Shown here: one piece after another, positions 60,601-64,000 of the stretch
Position numbering within the stretch: position 1 is the first letter of the stretch
How the letters are laid out: each line of letters opens with the position of its first letter
Assembly (NCBI RefSeq): GCF_905147045.1
Contig: NC_065892.1
Location: forward strand, 12,681,501 to 12,745,500
Length of the DNA stretch: 64,000 nt
Direction: 5' to 3'
Source: Nymphalis io
Taxonomy: Eukaryota; Arthropoda; Insecta; Lepidoptera; Nymphalidae
Notes under the pieces: generated by a model
Databases searched by the model: none
What the model was told of the DNA's origin: nothing
What the model saw: only the letters and a program-made list of their open reading frames with translations
Made by a program: the position numbers and the translations under genes

Positions 60601-63262
60601 CTCCTTTTTTTTAAAGTCGAATGCAAAGACAAGCGAGTCTCTTAGTTATCATCTCAAATTAGCTTAGTTTTGATATAATCTGATTACAATAAAATTAGCG
60701 CCAATGCTTAAGCATGACGATAAAGTATGGAAGATTTGTAGATTTCAAAAATGTTGACAGGAATATTTATTTTACATAAGAGCTAAAGCTATTGCGATGT
60801 TTACAAAAAATAACGGTTACCTTGGATTTAGCTTTGACATGGCTTAATTTACTCGATACGCCGTATTGAATCCGTAACGAAATAAGTACCACTGTCATAC
60901 ATATTGGTAAATATTATCCTAAATAGTTTTAAAGATAAAGGAACTCGAATGGAATGATTTTTTTTAATTATATTTACACGTATATTATTATTATAAATAA
61001 TACTATAAATAATAATGAAATATACTTTTATACAATTAGATTATATGGTTTACTTATATTTAAATTAGCGTGTTGAATAAATGTAACTAACCGATATTCA
61101 AATATTTCTTGGAAATTTTCAGCTAAGTTTATTTTAAAACAACCTTTTTATATATAACTATAAGGTTGAGTTTCACTTGTGTTGCATTTTAAATTAATGC
61201 ATTAGTTTAATTAGTTATACATTAATTAGCAGCATGAAAAATATGCCTTATTTGAATGAACCATAAAACATTTGATTATGTGATTATTATTTTTACAGAT
61301 ATATCGGAGGCTGATCTTATTTATACAGAAACTTTGATGCAACGAGGCAAAGAGAACTACGAGGGAAAGGAAATCGTTATTTTAGGTAAAAATTGTTTAT
61401 ATAGCAAATTTAAATGAAATAATTCGTAGATGAGATGAAAGATAATTCCTTTGATTCAATTACATTTAGTAATCATATCAAAGGGCTTACACTTGAAAGT
61501 TACTGAAGTAAGTACCTGTAAATGTCCCACTGCTGGGCTAAAGCCTCCTCTCCCTTTTTGAGGAGAAGGTTTGGAGGTTATTCCACCGCGCTGCTCCAAT
61601 GCGGTTTGGTGGAATACACATGTGGCAGAATTTCGACGAAATTAGACACATGCAGGTTTCCTCACGATGTTTTCCTTCACCGAAAAGCACGAGATGAATT
61701 ATAAACAAAAATTAAGCACATGAAAATTCAGAGGTGCTTGCCCGGGTTTGAACCCACGTTCATCGGTTAAGATTCACGCTTTCTACACACACATACCTAC
61801 ACACTCCACTCTAGTATATAGTAAGAAATAATTATTTATCATTTATTTTATATTTACATAGAACGATATGTCACTATAATATGAGAGAGGACACTGATTT
61901 CTGTAATACAGGTCTTTGAGCCTAGCTCAGAAATCAGGGACTTCATTGCAATTTTTTTTACTTTTTACGTAAATAAATATTACTATTATAATGTTCTTAC
62001 CACTGGGCCATCTCGACTTATTGAAAGTAGGGCTTAAAACAAACCGCTCTGGGTAGTTAGGTATCAACCACCAAGTCCTTAGCCACTCGTCAGTTATTAT
62101 ACTTAAATATCGATACTTTGTATTGTTAACCTTCGACTTGAAGAACGAGTGAGATAGTGTTAAAACAAGAGTCATAAACTTCAAAATATTTTCATTTATT
62201 TCATTCATTATCTGCTATGTCATTTTTCGAAACCTTGTTAATATAAATAGAAATGATACACTTTTAAATCTTAACACTAAAAAGTTGCACATGTACTATG
62301 AAAATACATTAAAAGCACTTAGTATTTACATACATACACACACATATAAAACTATTTCGGTAAATGAAGTATGCTATTAAAGTCCCGATTGATTTTCTGA
62401 CGCTACACGTAATCACTTACTCGTAACGTGATATCTTAAAGGCGCTGTCCTAAATTTGGAAGAAATACCATGTACATTACACGTATTGAATTCAGATTCC
62501 AAATTTAAACAAATTCAACCGTCACTACTACGATAGCAGTATTCCACGATCTGCATTTTTTTTTTTCTAATATCAAAAATTCAACACACGCAGTGTTACA
62601 TTTTCTATAAATAATTACCATAGCGAATATGAAACAAGTTTATTTATTTTAATCAGAATCATATTTGTATGAATTGTAGAGTATCATAAAAAAACAATTA
62701 TAGAGCATCGGTGTTAGAAGTTCGCCGAGTTTTTTTGGACCAATAATCTGTTTTTTTTTTGTGCATGTCACCGTTCTTTTACAATGAATATTAAAAAATT
62801 AACTACAATTTTTAATGTTTGTGTATTCTACGTACGAATATTCTGTCAATAAATAATAGATTCGAGCTCTTTTCAAAGCATCAATGGATACTATATGTAA
62901 AGGCTGTAATAGATTTTCCAATATTTTCAATAAATGTTTTGTAGTTGTCGTGAAATCATGTATTAATCTTTTTTAAGAACTCTTGACTGTATTACTCTTA
63001 TTAAAATAAATTTCAATAAATTGGAGGAGCGCCGTACATATAATTCAAAGCCAAAGCCAGGTTTTTGTTCTTCTTCTATTGATTAGTGCTTACGCCTTTG
63101 ATAGGGGGCGGCGATGGAGCGCTACTGTACGAGCTTTTGAAAGAGAAACCAAAGTATGTTTGGATGTTGGAAATAGACGAGCTTGTTATGAAGGCTTGTA
63201 ACAAACACCTCAAGTCTATCTGTGGAGATGTATTGGAAAGAAGAAAGGGACCCAATTTTGAG
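57613..63262 (+). CDS. Spermine synthase (5' part; continues past the window)
   Basis: Exons 57613-57894, 58785-58893, 59232-59354, 61299-61385 and 63105-63262 join in phase to 253 aa; more exons must follow. The enzyme transfers aminopropyl from decarboxylated S-adenosylmethionine to spermidine. Exons 1-2 encode the non-catalytic N-terminal dimerisation domain typical of animal spermine synthase and absent from spermidine synthases (ILLDFSMDAARLGDE...). Exon 3 holds the beta-hairpin gate to the active site (LLEYDIDGVVFDEQSSFQKI, then IVHSKSFGNMLVLDDLQ). The glycine-rich dcSAM loop ILGGGDGALLYELL spans the exon 4/5 junction and is followed by VWMLEIDELV with the ribose-binding acidic residue. 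The catalytic Asp region downstream is outside the window. Start: first ATG, with A at -3. Confidence 0.95.
59105..59210 (+). repeat. SINE 3' fragment in Sms intron
   Basis: CCGCATTGGAGCAGAGTGGT, GGCCTCAGCCAAGCAGTGGG and GGCTGTTACTAT match the 3' third of the main SINE. The tRNA head is missing. It ends only about 22 bp before the exon 3 acceptor. Confidence 0.85.
59436..59620 (-). repeat. Diverged reverse copy of interspersed repeat
   Basis: TAAAATAGGTAAGCGGGCAG, GGGCTACCTGGTGGTAAGTT and CATTGCCCATAGACATTGG resemble the reversed 3' end of the repeats at 50345 and 59822, with poor conservation beyond. Confidence 0.5.
59637..59760 (+). repeat. Diverged TTTGATT-family fragment
   Basis: CCAGTTTTTCTCGGTAGAAT and CAATTTCAAAGTGCTTGTAA resemble CCGGTTCTTCTCGGTGGAAT and ATTCAAAAGTATTTGTAA of the module at 338-495. 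Confidence 0.5.
59822..60112 (+). repeat. Interspersed repeat, near full-length
   Basis: GGTGGTAGGGCTTTGTGCAA to CGTCCTATTCTATAAAAAAA, the closest relative of 50345-50628. It lies in sense orientation in the third seen intron of Sms. Confidence 0.9.
60113..61298 (+). other. Rest of Sms intron 3
   Basis: AT-rich; no exon or clear repeat is recognised. It ends with the TTTTTACAG acceptor. Confidence 0.6.
61512..62018 (-). repeat. SINE interrupted by about 205 bp
   Basis: The 3' part and body (CTGTAAATGTCCCACTGCTG to GATTCACGCTTTCT) occupy 61515-61783. The tRNA head TTCTTACCACTGGGCCATCT resumes at about 61992 and ends near 62018. The intervening DNA is AT-rich and unrelated to the family. TTCT may be shared at both junctions. 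It lies in Sms intron 4. Confidence 0.85.
62027..62185 (+). repeat. Diverged copy of interspersed repeat
   Basis: GTAGGGCTTAAAACAAACCG, CTCTGGGTAGTTAGGTATCA and CTTGAAGAACGAGTGAGATA align loosely with GTAGGGCTTTGTGCAAGCTC, GTCTGGGTAGGTACCA and TTTGAAGGGTGAGTGAGCCA. It directly abuts the SINE head. Confidence 0.6.
62186..63104 (+). other. Rest of Sms intron 4
   Basis: AT-rich with T runs. No exon is seen before the TTTGATAG acceptor. Confidence 0.6.
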
Positions 63263-63559
63263 GTAGAAATTTACTTTTAAACAACATTTTCGTAATTAAT
63301 TTAATGAAATTGTTTTAATTAAGTAGGCTCATAAGAACACTTTGCCGAGCAAGTTGCCATTTTGTTATTAAATAAAATTGAATCTACCACCGGTTCGGAA
63401 TGTAGATTCAACTGAGTATAACCGGAAAGAAACTTATAAGGATTTTACTGGAGAAACATTCAATTTAGTATATCGTACGTATCAAAGGACACGTATTATT
63501 ATTATTAAACACCTTTATATCAGCTATATTTTTTACCTTTTATGATATTATTTCCTCCG

Positions 63560-63770
63560 GACTGATTTCGGCCACGGCGACCAATCTCAAGAGACATCAG
63601 CCAAATACGTAGGACATATTATAGTGCACAAATAAGTGCGTAAACACAGGTGCACTCTATATAGAGTGTACACAATTTCAATTTCTAGACTCCGTGCTGC
63701 TAGACAGAGAGCCCAGGCCCTCGGGGACTGGGGCCTTATAACTAGCCACTCGCATACCTTTTTTACTTGA
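63560..63770 (+). repeat. CATATTATAGTGCAC-family repeat, second copy
   Basis: GATTTCGGCCACGGCGACCA, GGACATATTATAGTGCACAA, CAAACACAGGTGCACTCT-like sequence and CTAGACTCCGTGCTGCT follow the family order seen at 4735-5045. A further fragment (GAGATATTATAGTGCAGGCG) lies at 63905-63955. A 111-codon minus frame across these is not called. Confidence 0.6.
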
Positions 63771-64000
63771 TCTTTGTATATACTTTTTTTAATGAGGCAA
63801 ATGTAATGCTGAAGTCTTGTTATATAATCTATTATGACAAAGTAGTTCCAATAAGCAGTTTCTTTATAATACATAATTATAGTAGATGTGAGTGTAGCCA
63901 TACCTAACGAAGACCGGCGCACTGCGCACGAGATATTATAGTGCAGGCGTGCGTGGCAACTAGTTTTTAATAGTACTTAATTAAATAATTGAAAGAAATG

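Noticed and set aside
63587..63922. 111-codon minus-strand frame
   Set aside because: It overlies the CATATTATAGTGCAC-family repeat and shows no domain.

Overview
This is AT-rich, intron-rich animal nuclear DNA. The interspersed repeats point to Lepidoptera, probably a butterfly: tRNA-derived SINEs with GGCCCAGTGG and GTTCAAACCC boxes, 3' ends reading ACCATCAGGTGGCCCATATGCTCG style, a repeat ending in TTTGATTTGATTT, and Jockey-like retrotransposons. The species is an inference, not a match.

Five protein-coding genes could be assembled exon by exon with consistent GT/AG sites and phases. (1) 20183-28034, plus strand: the last four exons (312 codons seen) of a C-type lectin-like domain protein with a basic repetitive tail; its 5' exons were not found. 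(2) 39153-49135, plus: a complete eight-exon RPGR orthologue of 724 aa, a seven-blade RCC1 propeller plus an acidic tail ending in the prenylation box CTIL. (3) 49946-53797, minus: a diverged eIF4E paralogue, five exons, 192 aa. (4) 55278-57097, minus: canonical eIF4E, five exons, 210 aa, with the same intron phases as the paralogue, so the pair is a DNA-level tandem duplication. (5) 57613 to beyond the window, plus: spermine synthase, first five coding exons (253 aa seen), divergent from eIF4E across 515 bp.

Layout. 1-20 kb is gene-poor with repeats, hairpins and one candidate core promoter (5183). 20-28 kb is the lectin-like gene. 28-39 kb is intergenic, with a SINE split by a GC-rich insert (30.1-30.7 kb) and a decayed Jockey-like element lacking its RT palm (31.9-34.2 kb). 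39-49 kb is RPGR, with a 5'-truncated retrotransposon carrying a long open RT frame in its sixth intron. 49.9-57.1 kb is the eIF4E pair; the paralogue's first intron holds a 472-bp hAT-type MITE with a perfect 8-bp target duplication. 57.6-64 kb is spermine synthase with repeat-loaded introns.

The genes do not form one pathway: eIF4E acts in cap-dependent translation, spermine synthase in polyamine synthesis, RPGR in cilia and the lectin-like protein probably outside the cell. The most notable biology is the conserved CTIL terminus of insect RPGR, the remodelled eIF4E copy, and the nested mobile elements. No prokaryotic, CRISPR or rRNA feature was seen.
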